A stretch of 64,000 bases of DNA from Mycobacterium europaeum (GCF_002102155.1 NZ_LQOU01000021.1:62001-126000), one strand, 5' to 3'; counted from the stretch's first letter, positions 20,020-37,197 are shown. A program made the numbers and translations. The notes: generated by a model from the letters alone, not told the origin.

Positions 20020-20787
20020 CTAGCCCGCGGGCGCGCCGTGCCGGCCGGCGCCCGCGGCGAACCGTCCGGCCCCCTCGTTCGCCTCGGCGGCGACGCGGGA
20101 GATGCTGGCGAACTCGAAGTCGATCGCCTCGGATTCCGTTGCGCCCCATTGATTTAACGCCGAAAGCCGGTCCGATCGCAGGCACTGCTGCGGCAGCGCG
20201 GCCAGCTGCGCCGCCAGCTCCTCGGCCGCCTGTCGCGCCTGACCGGTGGGCACGACGCGGTTGGCCAGCCCCATCGCGAGCGCCTCATCGGCCCTGACAC
20301 CGCGGCCGGTGAGAATCATGTCCATCGCGCGGCTGTGCCCGATCAGCCGCGGCAGCCGCACGGTGCCGCCGTCGATCAGCGGCACCCCCCACCGCCGGCA
20401 GAACACCCCGAACACGGCGTCCTCCTCGGCCACCCGCAGGTCACACCAGATGGCCAGCTCCAGGCCTCCTGCGACGGCGTAGCCGCTCACCGCGGCGATC
20501 ACGGGTTTGGACAACACCATTCGGGTGGGGCCCATCGGCCCGGGGCCGGTCCGGTGCACGGCGTTCGCGTCGGGTGTACCGAAGGCCTTCAAATCGGCTC
20601 CGGCGCAAAAGGTTCCACCGTCCCCCCACAACACCGCGACGGATGCCGTCTCGTCACGGTCGAATTCGTCGAATGCCGCGTACAGCGCGGCGGCGGTGGG
20701 GCCGTTGACCGCGTTGCGCGCCGCCGGCCGGTTCAAGATGACGGTCGTCACCGGGCCATTGCGCTCGATACGCACCGGATCGCTCAT
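20020..20787 (-). CDS. echA5: Enoyl-CoA hydratase EchA5
   Basis: A 255-residue crotonase-superfamily enzyme of fatty-acid or related acyl-CoA degradation. The oxyanion-hole segments are GTFCAGADLKAF and SGYAVAGGLELAIWCD. The catalytic-glutamate region reads VFCRRWGVPLIDGGTVRLPRL. The ATG follows GGAGG and overlaps the stop of the PaaX-like gene (ATGA). It closes the fadE8-echA4-regulator-echA5 operon. The exact acyl substrate is not readable. Confidence 0.9.
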   Translation of the reverse strand: MSDPVRIERNGPVTTVILNRPAARNAVNGPTAAALYAAFDEFDRDETASVAVLWGDGGTFCAGADLKAFGTPDANAVHRTGPGPMGPTRMVLSKPVIAAVSGYAVAGGLELAIWCDLRVAEEDAVFGVFCRRWGVPLIDGGTVRLPRLIGHSRAMDMILTGRGVRADEALAMGLANRVVPTGQARQAAEELAAQLAALPQQCLRSDRLSALNQWGATESEAIDFEFASISRVAAEANEGAGRFAAGAGRHGAPAG

Positions 20788-21503
20788 TGTGCCTCCGCAA
20801 ATAGTGGTTCCCGCCGCTCGAGCAGCTCGGTGGCGAAGTCGTGGTAGGCCGCACGCAGCCGGGCGCCGGGCCAGTCGCCCGGCAGCAGTTCGTCGGGCAG
20901 CACCGGGTCGGTGAGCAGGTGTCGCACCGTGGCCGCCGCCACCACGAAACGTCCCGGAATGTCGCGCGCGGCGGCCATCGCGTCGAGCAACTCCCGGCCG
21001 GCGCGCGCCCAAGCGGGCAGGTCCCACAGCTGGGCGGCCAGCCCGGCCGGGTCGTCGTCGCGGGCCCGCAGGACCCGGACCCGGGCATCGATCTCGGGGT
21101 CCAGGTCGAACTCCAGGTTGTCCGGCCGCATCCAGACGCCTTCGCGCAGCTCACCGAAGCGCTTGGCGTGCAGAGCGGTCCGCAGTGCGGCCCGGGTGCG
21201 CGCGTCGCCGCCCACGCTGGTCACGATCAGCGTGACCCAGTCCCCGCGCCACGTTCGCAGCCGCGGGTCGATGGCGTCGTCCTGCCGCCGCTGGCGGGCC
21301 AGCAGCCGGTCCGAGAGCCGGTAGCCGTCCGCGGAGCGGATCAGGTCGCCGGCGCCGACCATGCGGGTCAGCGCCACCCGCAGGGTGGTCTCCTTGATCC
21401 CGAAATCGGAAGTAAGCCTTATTAATTCACTCGCGCTGGCACACGCCGGGTGGGCCCCCAGCAGCACGCTGAGCACCACCGACCGGGCCGTCATGGTGGG
21501 CAT
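20784..21503 (-). CDS. PaaX-like transcriptional regulator
   Basis: A 239-residue protein with an N-terminal winged helix (residues about 5-70: TARSVVLSVLLGAH, FGIKETTLRVALTRMV) and a PaaX-type middle domain (SDRLLARQRRQD). PaaX regulators bind aromatic or acyl-CoA ligands and repress catabolic operons. Placement between two enoyl-CoA hydratase genes suggests that it controls this operon and senses an acyl-CoA intermediate, which is inference. ATG at 21503. A second ATG three codons downstream is possible. Overlaps echA5 by 4 nt. Confidence 0.85.
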   Translation of the reverse strand: MPTMTARSVVLSVLLGAHPACASASELIRLTSDFGIKETTLRVALTRMVGAGDLIRSADGYRLSDRLLARQRRQDDAIDPRLRTWRGDWVTLIVTSVGGDARTRAALRTALHAKRFGELREGVWMRPDNLEFDLDPEIDARVRVLRARDDDPAGLAAQLWDLPAWARAGRELLDAMAAARDIPGRFVVAAATVRHLLTDPVLPDELLPGDWPGARLRAAYHDFATELLERREPLFAEAQ

Positions 21504-21505
21504 GG

Positions 21506-22444
21506 CTATACCTGTGACGCCCGGCGGCCGTAGTCGCCGAAGGGCTCGTCGCGATGCCGCACCGCGTCGCGGAAGCCGTGCTCGGTGGCGTCGGCGACGA
21601 AGGCGTGGCCCTCCGGGGTGTGCCGCGCGACCCCGTCGAACACGGTGCTGACCATCCTGCTGGTGGCCACACCCTGTTGCAGCAGAGCCGAATTCAGTGC
21701 CAGCTTGACCATGATCAGCTGGTTGACGGGCACCGCGGCGATGCGTTGCACGAGCCGCTCGGTGCGCTCGTCGAGGTCGGCCGGGTCCGGCGCCTCGACC
21801 GCCAGGCCCCATTCGGCGGCCTGCGCGCCGGTGATGCAATCGCCGGTGAACAGCAGGCGCTTGGCGCGCTGGTCGCCGAGCCGGTGCGCCCACAACCCCG
21901 CCGCCGGGACGCCCCACACCCGCGCAGGCGGGTAGCCGATCTTGGCATCGGCGGCGGCGATCACCTGGTCGGCGTGCAGCGCGATGTCGGTGCCGCCGGC
22001 CACGCAGTAGCCGTGGATCTTGACCACCGTCGGTTTGTCGGCGTGCATCAGGCTGGAGAAGCCGCGCACGAACCGGCTCATCATCTGGTAGTCGATCATC
22101 GGATCCCACGGCTGATTCGGTAAGTGGTTGACCGCCTGGGTTTTTCCGTCCAGCACCGTGTCCCGATAGGCGCCGGTCCCGCCGGCCGACCCGGTGCGGT
22201 CGGCATAGGCGGACAGGTCGAACCCCGCGCAGAACCCCTCCCCGCGGCCCGAGACCAGGATGACGTGCACTTTCGGGTCGAGGTCGGCGCGCTCCACCAG
22301 GGCCGAGAGCTCCAGCGGGGTGTCCGCGACGATCGCGTTGCCCTTCTCCGGCCGGTTGAAGGTGATCCGGGCAACCCGATCGGTGACCTCGTAGGTCATC
22401 GTCTTGAGGTTGTCGAAGTCGACCGGCCTGATCGCGTGCGTCAT
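21506..22444 (-). CDS. echA4: Enoyl-CoA hydratase/isomerase-family protein EchA4
   Basis: A 312-residue crotonase-fold protein, the length of Rv0673. Oxyanion-hole elements are GEGFCAGFDLSAYA and HGYCVAGGTDIALHAD. It is longer than typical hydratases because of an insertion after the first element (GGTGAYRDTVLDGKTQAVNHL). The ATG at 22444 overlaps the fadE8 stop (ATGA). The PaaX-like gene starts only 2 nt after its stop. Probably acts on a fatty acyl-CoA together with FadE8. Confidence 0.9.
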   Translation of the reverse strand: MTHAIRPVDFDNLKTMTYEVTDRVARITFNRPEKGNAIVADTPLELSALVERADLDPKVHVILVSGRGEGFCAGFDLSAYADRTGSAGGTGAYRDTVLDGKTQAVNHLPNQPWDPMIDYQMMSRFVRGFSSLMHADKPTVVKIHGYCVAGGTDIALHADQVIAAADAKIGYPPARVWGVPAAGLWAHRLGDQRAKRLLFTGDCITGAQAAEWGLAVEAPDPADLDERTERLVQRIAAVPVNQLIMVKLALNSALLQQGVATSRMVSTVFDGVARHTPEGHAFVADATEHGFRDAVRHRDEPFGDYGRRASQV

Positions 22445-24069
22445 CCCTTGACCAGGGCGCGCTCGAGGATCGGGGCCAGGTCCAGCCCGACGGGCATGGT
22501 GCCGTAGGCGCCGCCCCACTGCCCGTCGAGCCGGGTGGTCAGGAAGGCCTCGGCGACGGCGGGGTGGCCGTGGCGCACCAGCAGCGATCCCTGCAGCGCC
22601 AGACAGATGTCCTCGGCGACCTTGCGGGCCCGGTGCGCGATGGTGTCCAGGTCGGTCAGGTCGCGCCGCAGCCGTTCGACGTGCGCGCCCAGTCGCGGGT
22701 CGGCGCCGGCGCTTTCGGCCAGCTCGTCGAACAGCACCTCGACGCATTCGGGCCGGGTGGCCATGGCGCGCAACGTGTCCAGCGCGCTGACGTTGCCCGA
22801 GCCCTCCCAGATGCCCATCAGCGGCGCCTCACGGAACAGCCGCGGCATGCCCGAGTCCTCGACGTAGCCGTTTCCGCCCAGGCATTCCAGCGCCTCGGCG
22901 GCGTGCGGGGTGGCGCGCTTGCACACCCAGTACTTGCTGGCCGCCAGACCGATGCGGCGCAGCAGCGCCTCCCGGTCGTCGCCCCGCAACGCCTTGTCGG
23001 TGGCGCCGGCCATCCGCATTGCCACGATGGTGGCGGCCTCGGCCTCCACGGCCAGGTCGGCCAGCACGTTGCGCATCAACGGCTGATCGATCAGGTAGGC
23101 GCCGAACGCCTTTCGGTGCTGGGCGTGGTGGATGGCCCGGGTCAGTCCGGTGCGCATGCTGGTCGCGCTGCCCAGGGTGCAGTCCAGCCGGGTGAGGTTG
23201 ACCATCTCGATGATGGTGGGCACTCCGCGGCCCTCCTCGCCCACCAACCACGCGGTGGCGCCGTCGTATTCGACCTCGCTCGACGCGTTGGCGTGGTTGC
23301 CGAGCTTGTCCTTGAGCCGCTGCAGGAACATGCGGTTGCGGGTGCCGTCGGGCAGTATCCGCGGCAGCAGGAAGCAGGACAGCCCGCCCGGGGCCTGCGC
23401 GAGGACCAGGAAGATGTCGCACATCGGCGCCGAGGTGAACCACTTGTGCCCGGTCAGGCGGTAGCTGCCGTCGCTGTTGGGGGTCGCCTGCGTGGTGCCG
23501 GCGCGCACGTCGGACCCGCCCTGCTTCTCGGTCATCGACATGCCGGCGGTGATGCCGCGCTTGGTGGTGGCGAGCTTGAGTTCGGGGTCGTATTCACGGC
23601 TGGTGAGCAGCGGCTCGTAGACCGCCGCGAGTTCGGGGTGATAGCGCAGCGCGGGGACGACGGCGTAGGTCATCGAGATCGGGCAGGTGTGGCCGGGCTC
23701 GACGTTCCAGACCGACATCTTCGCGGCACGCACCACATGCGCGCCCGGGCGGTCGTCGGCCCACGGCGCGGCGTGGATGCCGGCGGCGATCGCCGTGCGC
23801 ATCAGCTCGTGGTAGGCCGGGTCGTACTCGACCTCGTCGACCCGGTGACCGTACCTGTCGTGGGTGTGCAGGATCGGACGGTTGCGGTCGGCGAGCTCGC
23901 CCCAGCGCTGCGCCTCGTGGCCCGCGGCGATCGCCCCCACCTCGTTCACCTCTTCTGAGCCCCATTCCCCGCCCTCGCGGATCAGGGCCTCCATGAGCAC
24001 CGCGGACGTCGCGGGGTTGTAGTTTTCCAGCGGGGGAACCTGGTTGGTGACGACATGCGTATCCGACAT
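22441..24069 (-). CDS. fadE8: Acyl-CoA dehydrogenase FadE8 (AidB-like)
   Basis: A 542-residue flavoenzyme of the AidB/large acyl-CoA dehydrogenase subgroup, matching Rv0672 in length. Visible elements are GMSMTEKQGGSDVRAGTTQA for FAD and substrate contacts, TGHKWFTSAPMCDIFLVLAQ, and RLFREAPLMGIWEGSGNV toward the C-terminus. It leads the operon with echA4, a PaaX-like regulator and echA5. The upstream 53 bp contain an ATGTTACAT palindrome that overlaps the ribosome-binding region. The substrate chain length is unknown. Confidence 0.92.
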   Translation of the reverse strand: MSDTHVVTNQVPPLENYNPATSAVLMEALIREGGEWGSEEVNEVGAIAAGHEAQRWGELADRNRPILHTHDRYGHRVDEVEYDPAYHELMRTAIAAGIHAAPWADDRPGAHVVRAAKMSVWNVEPGHTCPISMTYAVVPALRYHPELAAVYEPLLTSREYDPELKLATTKRGITAGMSMTEKQGGSDVRAGTTQATPNSDGSYRLTGHKWFTSAPMCDIFLVLAQAPGGLSCFLLPRILPDGTRNRMFLQRLKDKLGNHANASSEVEYDGATAWLVGEEGRGVPTIIEMVNLTRLDCTLGSATSMRTGLTRAIHHAQHRKAFGAYLIDQPLMRNVLADLAVEAEAATIVAMRMAGATDKALRGDDREALLRRIGLAASKYWVCKRATPHAAEALECLGGNGYVEDSGMPRLFREAPLMGIWEGSGNVSALDTLRAMATRPECVEVLFDELAESAGADPRLGAHVERLRRDLTDLDTIAHRARKVAEDICLALQGSLLVRHGHPAVAEAFLTTRLDGQWGGAYGTMPVGLDLAPILERALVKG

Positions 24070-24122
24070 CCCCTCATGTTACATTTTCCCGACAGTTGCA
24101 CAAGAGGTGTAATGCCCGTCCG

Positions 24123-24953
24123 TCAGCGGGTATGGGCTCGAAAGAAGCCCCACAGCGCCCGGCTGGCGAACGCCGGCCACTCGTGGCCGCCCCGGTCGAT
24201 CGTGATGAGCGTGACGCCGCGGTTGCCGGCGCATTCCGCCGTCGACGTGGTGATCGGGCCATCGATCGCGCTGGCCGGGCTCGTACACCGGTCGACGTTG
24301 CGCCAGAACGCGTTCACGCTCGGCACCGGGGGCCCGTTGATGACGCTGAAACCCTGCCCGCCGTTGTAGGGCACCAGCCGGTCCGCCGTGCCGTGGATGT
24401 GCATGATCGATACCGGGCGCGGGTTCGGGCATCCGTTGAGCTGGGTGCCGGCCACCGGGCCGATCGCGGCGAAGATGTCGGTGGCGCACGCCAGCGTGTA
24501 GGACATGATGCCGCCGTTGCTCATGCCGGCGACGTAGACCCGGGCGGGATCGGAGCCGACGTTCTTGGCGATGTCGGCCACCGCCGCGGCGATGAAGGCG
24601 ATGTCGTCGACGCCTTCCCGTCCCGGCCGGCCGCAGCACGACTCCCCGTCGACGTTCCAGGCGCCGTCGAGTCCGTCGGGGTAGGCGACGACGAATCTGG
24701 CCGAATCGGCCAATTGGTCCCAGCCGTAATCCCTTTCGACCTGCCTCGCGCTACCGGAATAGCCGTGCAGGACGACGACCAGCGGAGCCGCGTTCGGTGT
24801 TCCCGCGGGCTTGTAGAGCCGGTAGCTGCGGCCGTGCCCGCCCGCCCGCAGATGGTGCAAACTGGTGCCGGTCACGAAGCCCGAGGGCGGCGTCGGCGAA
24901 CAGCCCGCGACCAGTAGGACGACCCCGACGAGGGTGGCGAGCCGACCGGGCAC
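24123..24953 (-). CDS. lpqP: LpqP lipoprotein, PHB-depolymerase-like esterase
   Basis: A 276-residue lipoprotein with lipobox LVAGC (Cys18). The rest is an alpha/beta hydrolase of the polyhydroxybutyrate depolymerase/feruloyl-esterase type. VLHGYSGSARQ gives the oxyanion loop, YVAGMSNGGIMSY the nucleophile Ser, HGTADRLVPY the acid region and RGGHEWP the catalytic His. It should hydrolyse an ester at the outer membrane face. It follows the endonuclease IV gene by 9 nt. Corresponds to Rv0671. Confidence 0.9.
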   Translation of the reverse strand: MPGRLATLVGVVLLVAGCSPTPPSGFVTGTSLHHLRAGGHGRSYRLYKPAGTPNAAPLVVVLHGYSGSARQVERDYGWDQLADSARFVVAYPDGLDGAWNVDGESCCGRPGREGVDDIAFIAAAVADIAKNVGSDPARVYVAGMSNGGIMSYTLACATDIFAAIGPVAGTQLNGCPNPRPVSIMHIHGTADRLVPYNGGQGFSVINGPPVPSVNAFWRNVDRCTSPASAIDGPITTSTAECAGNRGVTLITIDRGGHEWPAFASRALWGFFRAHTR

Positions 24954-24962
24954 GACCGTGGC

Positions 24963-25718
24963 TCAGCCGCTGGTCTTTTCCCGCAGGAACGCGATGTCGT
25001 CCTTGCGGCCCTCGTCGGCGGTCTCGCAGATGACCGGAGCGTCGGCCGCCTTGACGACCGCGGCCAGCAACTCGGGGTCGATCTGGCCGGTGCCGAAGTT
25101 GGCGTGCCGGTCGGCGCCCGAGCCCGCCGCGTCCCGCGAGTCGTTGCAGTGCACCAGGTCGATGCGCCCGGTCAGCGCCTTGATCCGGTCCACCGCGTCG
25201 ATCAGTTGCTCACCGGCCGCCCACGCATGGCAGGTGTCCAGGCAGAACCCAATCCCCTTGTCGCCGATGTGGTCCCAGAGCCTGCCGATCGTGTCGAAGT
25301 GGCGGGCCATCGCGTGGTCGCCGCCCGCGGTGTTCTCCAGGTACACCTGCATGTCGGTTTCCAGGTAGTCGAGCGCTTTGACCCACCGCTCGAAACCGGC
25401 CTCCATGTCGTCGTCGTCGGCGTGGCCGCCGTGCACGATCACCGCCGTCGCGTCGATCTCCGACGCGGCGTCGCAGGTGTCCTGCAGGATCTTGCGCGAC
25501 GGGATGCGGATCCGGTTGTTCGCCGATGCCACGTTGATGAGGTACGGGGCATGGACGTACAGCGGCACGGCGGACGCCTTGAGCGCCTCGGCGTCCTCCC
25601 GGGGCTTCGGTTTCTTCCAGCTCTGCGGGTTGCTGAGGAAGAACTGCACCACGTCGGCGCCGTCCGCCTCCGCGGCGGCCAGCGGGTCGTCATTGCGGAC
25701 ATGTGAACCGATCAGCAC
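24963..25718 (-). CDS. nfo: Endonuclease IV (apurinic/apyrimidinic)
   Basis: A 251-residue AP endonuclease (M. tuberculosis 'end', Rv0670) that cuts at abasic sites in base-excision repair. Metal-binding segments of the TIM barrel are VYLENTAGG (Glu), [13 protein letters not shown] (Asp, His), [22 protein letters not shown] (Asp, His) and ICETA (Glu), giving the trinuclear zinc site. I chose the GTG at 25718 (VLIGSHV), the family's normal start. The longer open frame runs back through the rpoC terminator and is not coding. Confidence 0.93.
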   Translation of the reverse strand: MLIGSHVRNDDPLAAAEADGADVVQFFLSNPQSWKKPKPREDAEALKASAVPLYVHAPYLINVASANNRIRIPSRKILQDTCDAASEIDATAVIVHGGHADDDDMEAGFERWVKALDYLETDMQVYLENTAGGDHAMARHFDTIGRLWDHIGDKGIGFCLDTCHAWAAGEQLIDAVDRIKALTGRIDLVHCNDSRDAAGSGADRHANFGTGQIDPELLAAVVKAADAPVICETADEGRKDDIAFLREKTSG

Positions 25719-25801
25719 GCGGCCCAGTCTAGTGCGGCGAGCAGACGCAGAATCGCACTGCGGGAGCCCGCGGCGTGCGACTTTGCGTCTGCTCGGCATA
25801 G

Positions 25802-25832
25802 AAAAAGCCCCCGCACGGGGCGGGGGCTTTTT
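25802..25832 (-). terminator. Intrinsic terminator after rpoC
   Basis: A perfect 13-bp stem, AAAAAGCCCCCGC/GCGGGGGCTTTTT, with a 5-nt loop lies 11 nt past the rpoC stop codon. The five-U tail makes it a classical intrinsic terminator, which is uncommon in mycobacteria. It separates rpoC from the endonuclease IV gene. Confidence 0.93.
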
Positions 25833-25842
25833 CCCTGAGTGA

Positions 25843-29817
<3,975 letters not shown>

Positions 29818-29833
29818 TTAGTGACTAACTGAA

Positions 29834-33747
<3,914 letters not shown>

Positions 33748-34758
33748 CTAGTCGCCGACCTCGTGCGGCCGGTACTTGTGGGTTCCCTCCATGTCGTCGA
33801 GGATCGCGGCCTGCGCCTTCTGCGGCAGGGTGTGCAGGATCTCGCGCACTCGCGCCTGGCGCCGGGCGACGGCCTTGCGCTCCGGCATGCCCGGCGAGGC
33901 GACGATCTGCGGCGGCACCCCCTCGATCTCCTCCACACCACCGGCGTGCTGCCCGGCTTCGAGGGCGGCCTGCTCTTCGGCCATGGTCGACTCGTCCTTT
34001 TCCTCCGACATGCCGATCGGGCCGATGCGGCGGCCGTTGAGGAACTGCCGCACGACCGGCTCGTCACTGGTCAGCAGCACCTCGCGCGGGCCGAACATGA
34101 CGAGCTTGCGGCGGAAGAGCATGCCCATGTTGTCCGGGACGGTGCGGGCGATGTTGATGTTGTGCGTGACGATCAGGACGGTGGCGTCGATCTGGGCGTT
34201 GATGTCGAGGATCAGCTGGCTCAGGTAGGCGGTGCGAACGGGGTCCAGACCGGAGTCGGGCTCGTCGCAGAGGATGATCTGCGGGTCCATCACCAGGGCA
34301 CGGGCCAGGCTGGCGCGCTTGCGCATACCGCCGGAGATCTCGCCGGGGAACTTCTTCTCGTCGCCGCCCAGACCCACCATGGTCAGCTTCTCCATGACGA
34401 TGTCACGGATCTCGCCTTCCTTCTTCTTGGTGTGCTCGCGCAGCGGGAAGGCGGCGTTGTCGAAGAGGTTCATCGAGCCGAACAGCGCGCCGTCCTGGAA
34501 CATCACGCCGAACAGCGTGCGGATCTCGTAGAGCTCCTTGGCCGAGCACTGCAGGATGTCGGTGCCGTCGATGACGACCGAGCCGCGCTCCGGCCGCAGC
34601 AGGCCGATCAAGGACTTCAGGAACACCGATTTGCCGGTACCCGACGGCCCCAGCAGGACGCTGACCTCGCCGGCGGGGATCTCTAGCGTCACGTCTTCCC
34701 AAATCCTGGATGACCCGAAGGACTTCGTGAGGCCGTTCACTTCAATCGCGACACCCAT
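33748..34758 (-). CDS. mkl: Mkl/MceG, ATPase of Mce lipid importers
   Basis: A 336-residue ABC ATPase that energises the Mce lipid and sterol transporters. Walker A is GPSGTGKS (about residue 38), the signature is SGGMRKRASLARAL, Walker B is IILCDEPDSGLD, and the H-loop is VTHN. A C-terminal extension of about 90 residues (MSEEKDESTMAEEQ onwards) beyond the ATPase core is characteristic of MceG. The ATG is preceded by AAGGATC. The mce operons that it serves lie elsewhere. Confidence 0.93.
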   Translation of the reverse strand: MGVAIEVNGLTKSFGSSRIWEDVTLEIPAGEVSVLLGPSGTGKSVFLKSLIGLLRPERGSVVIDGTDILQCSAKELYEIRTLFGVMFQDGALFGSMNLFDNAAFPLREHTKKKEGEIRDIVMEKLTMVGLGGDEKKFPGEISGGMRKRASLARALVMDPQIILCDEPDSGLDPVRTAYLSQLILDINAQIDATVLIVTHNINIARTVPDNMGMLFRRKLVMFGPREVLLTSDEPVVRQFLNGRRIGPIGMSEEKDESTMAEEQAALEAGQHAGGVEEIEGVPPQIVASPGMPERKAVARRQARVREILHTLPQKAQAAILDDMEGTHKYRPHEVGD

Positions 34759-34927
34759 GGGAGATCCTTCCGTCGACGCTCAAGCCCGCCACCTGCCCTT
34801 TTATGTGGCATGAGTCACTGTAGCGCACGCTTGCTGCGCGGCATCAGGGTTGCATGGGACAGCTGGCAAAAATTGGCTGACCCGAGATCCCGCCGCCCCC
34901 GGCGGGGGGTGTTCTATTCAACGCGCG

Positions 34928-36424
34928 TTAGCCAGTGGGCGCCCAGTTCCCATGGAAACCCATCGGCACCCGCTGCGGCAGGTGCACGGTGGCCACCGAC
35001 TCGAGCGTCGCGGCGTCCAGCAACACCAGCCGGCCTTCGTCACGGCCGCGGTGATAGCCGTAGCCCATCAGGACCCCGTCGTCCTCGGAGCGGGAGCCGG
35101 GGTTGGGCACGAAGGACATCTCACCGAGCAAAAGGTCGGGGTCCAGCGGCGCGACCGCGCGGCCGCCGGTCGCGTAGTCGTGCTTGTAGAGCGCGGAGGC
35201 GCCGCCGGAGAAGTACGCCCCGACGGTGTAGCCGAACCGGTGCGGCCCGCCCAGCAACTCCTCGTTGATCCGCGGAAATTCCTGCGGCTGATCGTCGCGG
35301 CATTCGGCGCCCACCGCGCCGGTCGACAGGTTGATGGTCCACCGGTCCAGCGTCGGCGGCGTCTCGCCGGGCCCGCGCCGGTCGCGCTCGAACATCCGCG
35401 AATAGCGCACCACGTCGAGCACCAAGACCTCGCCTCCGTCCCGCATCTCGGAGTAGGCGTTGAGCGGGTGGTACACGTAGCAGGGCTCGATGTCGAACCA
35501 GCGGACCGGGGCGTTTCCGGCGGCGTTATCGCCGGTCTCGCGGGGCATGACGCCGATCCGCGCCGGGTAGCCCGGGTTCCAGGCGTACGGCATCCGGTCG
35601 GAGTGCTTCGGGTTCCGGTTCATCATCGCGTTGACCGGGCTCGGTACCCTGACGCGTCCGATCAGCGACTGCATCACCAGCCGGGCCGGCATCGACAGCC
35701 AGCGGGGCATGGTCACCGGCAGCACCTGCCCCGGGTCGAAAGTCACCGGCAGGTCGTAGATGACGACGTATTTCTCGGTCAGCGAGAAGTCGTGCATCAT
35801 CGGCGACCCCGACACCTCGATGTCGACCGTGCGGCGGGCGCGCCCCCGGGTGTCGATCACCGAGTACTGCACGGTCCGCCCGCGGGCGAATGAGTAAGAG
35901 ACGGCGTGCAATTCGCCGGTGCGCGGGTCGCGGTGCGGATGAGCGGTGTAGCCGCCGGCCAGCGTGCCGTCGAAGTCACACGTCCCGACGGTGTCCAGCT
36001 CGTCGGTCAGCTCGTAATTGGCCACCCCGCCCTCGACGAGCGCCAGCGTGCGCCCGGCGTGGGTCAGCACGTTGGTGTTGGCGCCCAGCGAGAGCATGCC
36101 CGCCCGCGGATCGAGCCGCCCCGGTGGCGGCTCGCCCAGGGCGCCGCACACCGACAGGCTGCGCACCCAGCGGTTGCGGTACCACCGGGCCCGGCCGTCG
36201 CGCAGCGCCACGCCGTGCACCATGCCGTCGCCGCTGAACCAGTGGTACGTGGCCGGGTCGACCTCTTCGGCCGGGTTGGGCCCGTTGCGCAGATAGCGCC
36301 CGTCGAGGTGCTCCGGGATGTGCCCGGTGACGCGCAGTTCGGTCGCGGTCACCTCGGCGCCCACCGGCGCCAGCAGGCCCTCCAAATAGGGGTTGCCGGT
36401 TTCGGCGGTTTGCACGGACGTCAT
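34928..36424 (-). CDS. Carotenoid cleavage oxygenase
   Basis: A 498-residue non-heme iron dioxygenase of the RPE65/CCO family, corresponding to Rv0654, which is reported to cleave carotenoids and apocarotenals. Four iron-binding His are visible in conserved contexts: GGYTAHPHRD, MMHDFSLTEKY, CYVYHPLNAY and MGFHGNWAP near the C-terminus. The substrate entry motif near the N-terminus is DGRYLRNGPNP. The ATG at 36424 has AGGAGCT upstream. It diverges from a TetR gene across a perfect operator, so it is probably repressed by that regulator. Confidence 0.92.
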   Translation of the reverse strand: MTSVQTAETGNPYLEGLLAPVGAEVTATELRVTGHIPEHLDGRYLRNGPNPAEEVDPATYHWFSGDGMVHGVALRDGRARWYRNRWVRSLSVCGALGEPPPGRLDPRAGMLSLGANTNVLTHAGRTLALVEGGVANYELTDELDTVGTCDFDGTLAGGYTAHPHRDPRTGELHAVSYSFARGRTVQYSVIDTRGRARRTVDIEVSGSPMMHDFSLTEKYVVIYDLPVTFDPGQVLPVTMPRWLSMPARLVMQSLIGRVRVPSPVNAMMNRNPKHSDRMPYAWNPGYPARIGVMPRETGDNAAGNAPVRWFDIEPCYVYHPLNAYSEMRDGGEVLVLDVVRYSRMFERDRRGPGETPPTLDRWTINLSTGAVGAECRDDQPQEFPRINEELLGGPHRFGYTVGAYFSGGASALYKHDYATGGRAVAPLDPDLLLGEMSFVPNPGSRSEDDGVLMGYGYHRGRDEGRLVLLDAATLESVATVHLPQRVPMGFHGNWAPTG

Positions 36425-36433
36425 GTCTGAGCT

Positions 36434-36463
36434 CCTATAACATTGATATGACGTTGTTATAGG
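36434..36463. promoter_or_regulatory. Perfect inverted-repeat operator between carotenoid oxygenase and TetR genes
   Basis: Two 9-bp arms, CCTATAACA and TGTTATAGG, form a perfect inverted repeat around a 12-bp AT-rich spacer. The 30-bp element lies 10 bp upstream of the oxygenase start and 33 bp upstream of the TetR start. The TATAAC/TTATAG cores may double as -10 elements for the two divergent promoters, so a bound repressor would block both. Confidence 0.75.
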
Positions 36464-36495
36464 GACCGTACGCCGTGGATGGGAAGATGGCAACG

Positions 36496-37197
36496 ATGAC
36501 TTCGGAAACGACGCCGCGCACGACGCCGGCCGAACAGCGCAGTGTCCGCGAAGAGATGCTGTCCGCCGCGGTCGGCCTGCTGCACGAGCACGGCCCCGAT
36601 GCGCTGCAGACCCGCAAGGTGGCCGGCGCCGCCGGAACCTCGACGATGGCGGTGTACACCCATTTCGGCGGGATGCGGGGCCTGATCGCCGAGGTGGCCG
36701 CGGAAGGGTTGCGGCAGTTCGACGCCGCGCTGACCGTGCCGCAGACCGCCGACCCCGTCGCCGACCTGTTCGCTACCGGCGCGGCCTACCGCCGCTACGC
36801 CATCAAGCACCCGCACATGTACCGGCTGATGTTCGGCAGCACCAGCGCGCACGGCATCAACGCGCCGACCGGCAACGTGCTGACCCTGACGGTCGCCGAG
36901 ATCGACCAGCACATTCCCAGCTTCGCGCACGTGGTGCGCGGTGTGCATCGGTGCATGCTGGCGGGCCGGATCAGCGCCGGCTCGGCGGACGACGACGCGG
37001 CCGTGGTGGCCACCGCCGCGCAGTTCTGGGCGTTGACCCACGGGTTCGTGATGCTGGAGCTGGCCGGCTACTACGGCCACGACGGGGCCGCGGTGCTGCC
37101 GCTACTCGCCTCGATGAATTCGAATCTGCTGGTGGCGCTTGGCGATTCGCCCGAGCGGGTGGCGCAATCCGTGCGGTCGGCGATGCTGGCGGGCTGA
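36496..37197 (+). CDS. TetR-family regulator of the carotenoid oxygenase (Rv0653c-like)
   Basis: A 233-residue TetR protein. The helix-turn-helix is at about residues 35-65 (LQTRKVAGAAGTSTMAVYTHFGG), and the C-terminal domain contains FWALTHGFVMLELAGYY, of the WHG type. Start choice: GGGAAG lies 9 nt before the ATG at 36496. In-frame GTG 36475 and ATG 36487 are alternatives. The operator immediately upstream supports autoregulation and control of the divergent oxygenase. The inducer may be an apocarotenoid, which is inference. Confidence 0.85.
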   Translation: MTSETTPRTTPAEQRSVREEMLSAAVGLLHEHGPDALQTRKVAGAAGTSTMAVYTHFGGMRGLIAEVAAEGLRQFDAALTVPQTADPVADLFATGAAYRRYAIKHPHMYRLMFGSTSAHGINAPTGNVLTLTVAEIDQHIPSFAHVVRGVHRCMLAGRISAGSADDDAAVVATAAQFWALTHGFVMLELAGYYGHDGAAVLPLLASMNSNLLVALGDSPERVAQSVRSAMLAG

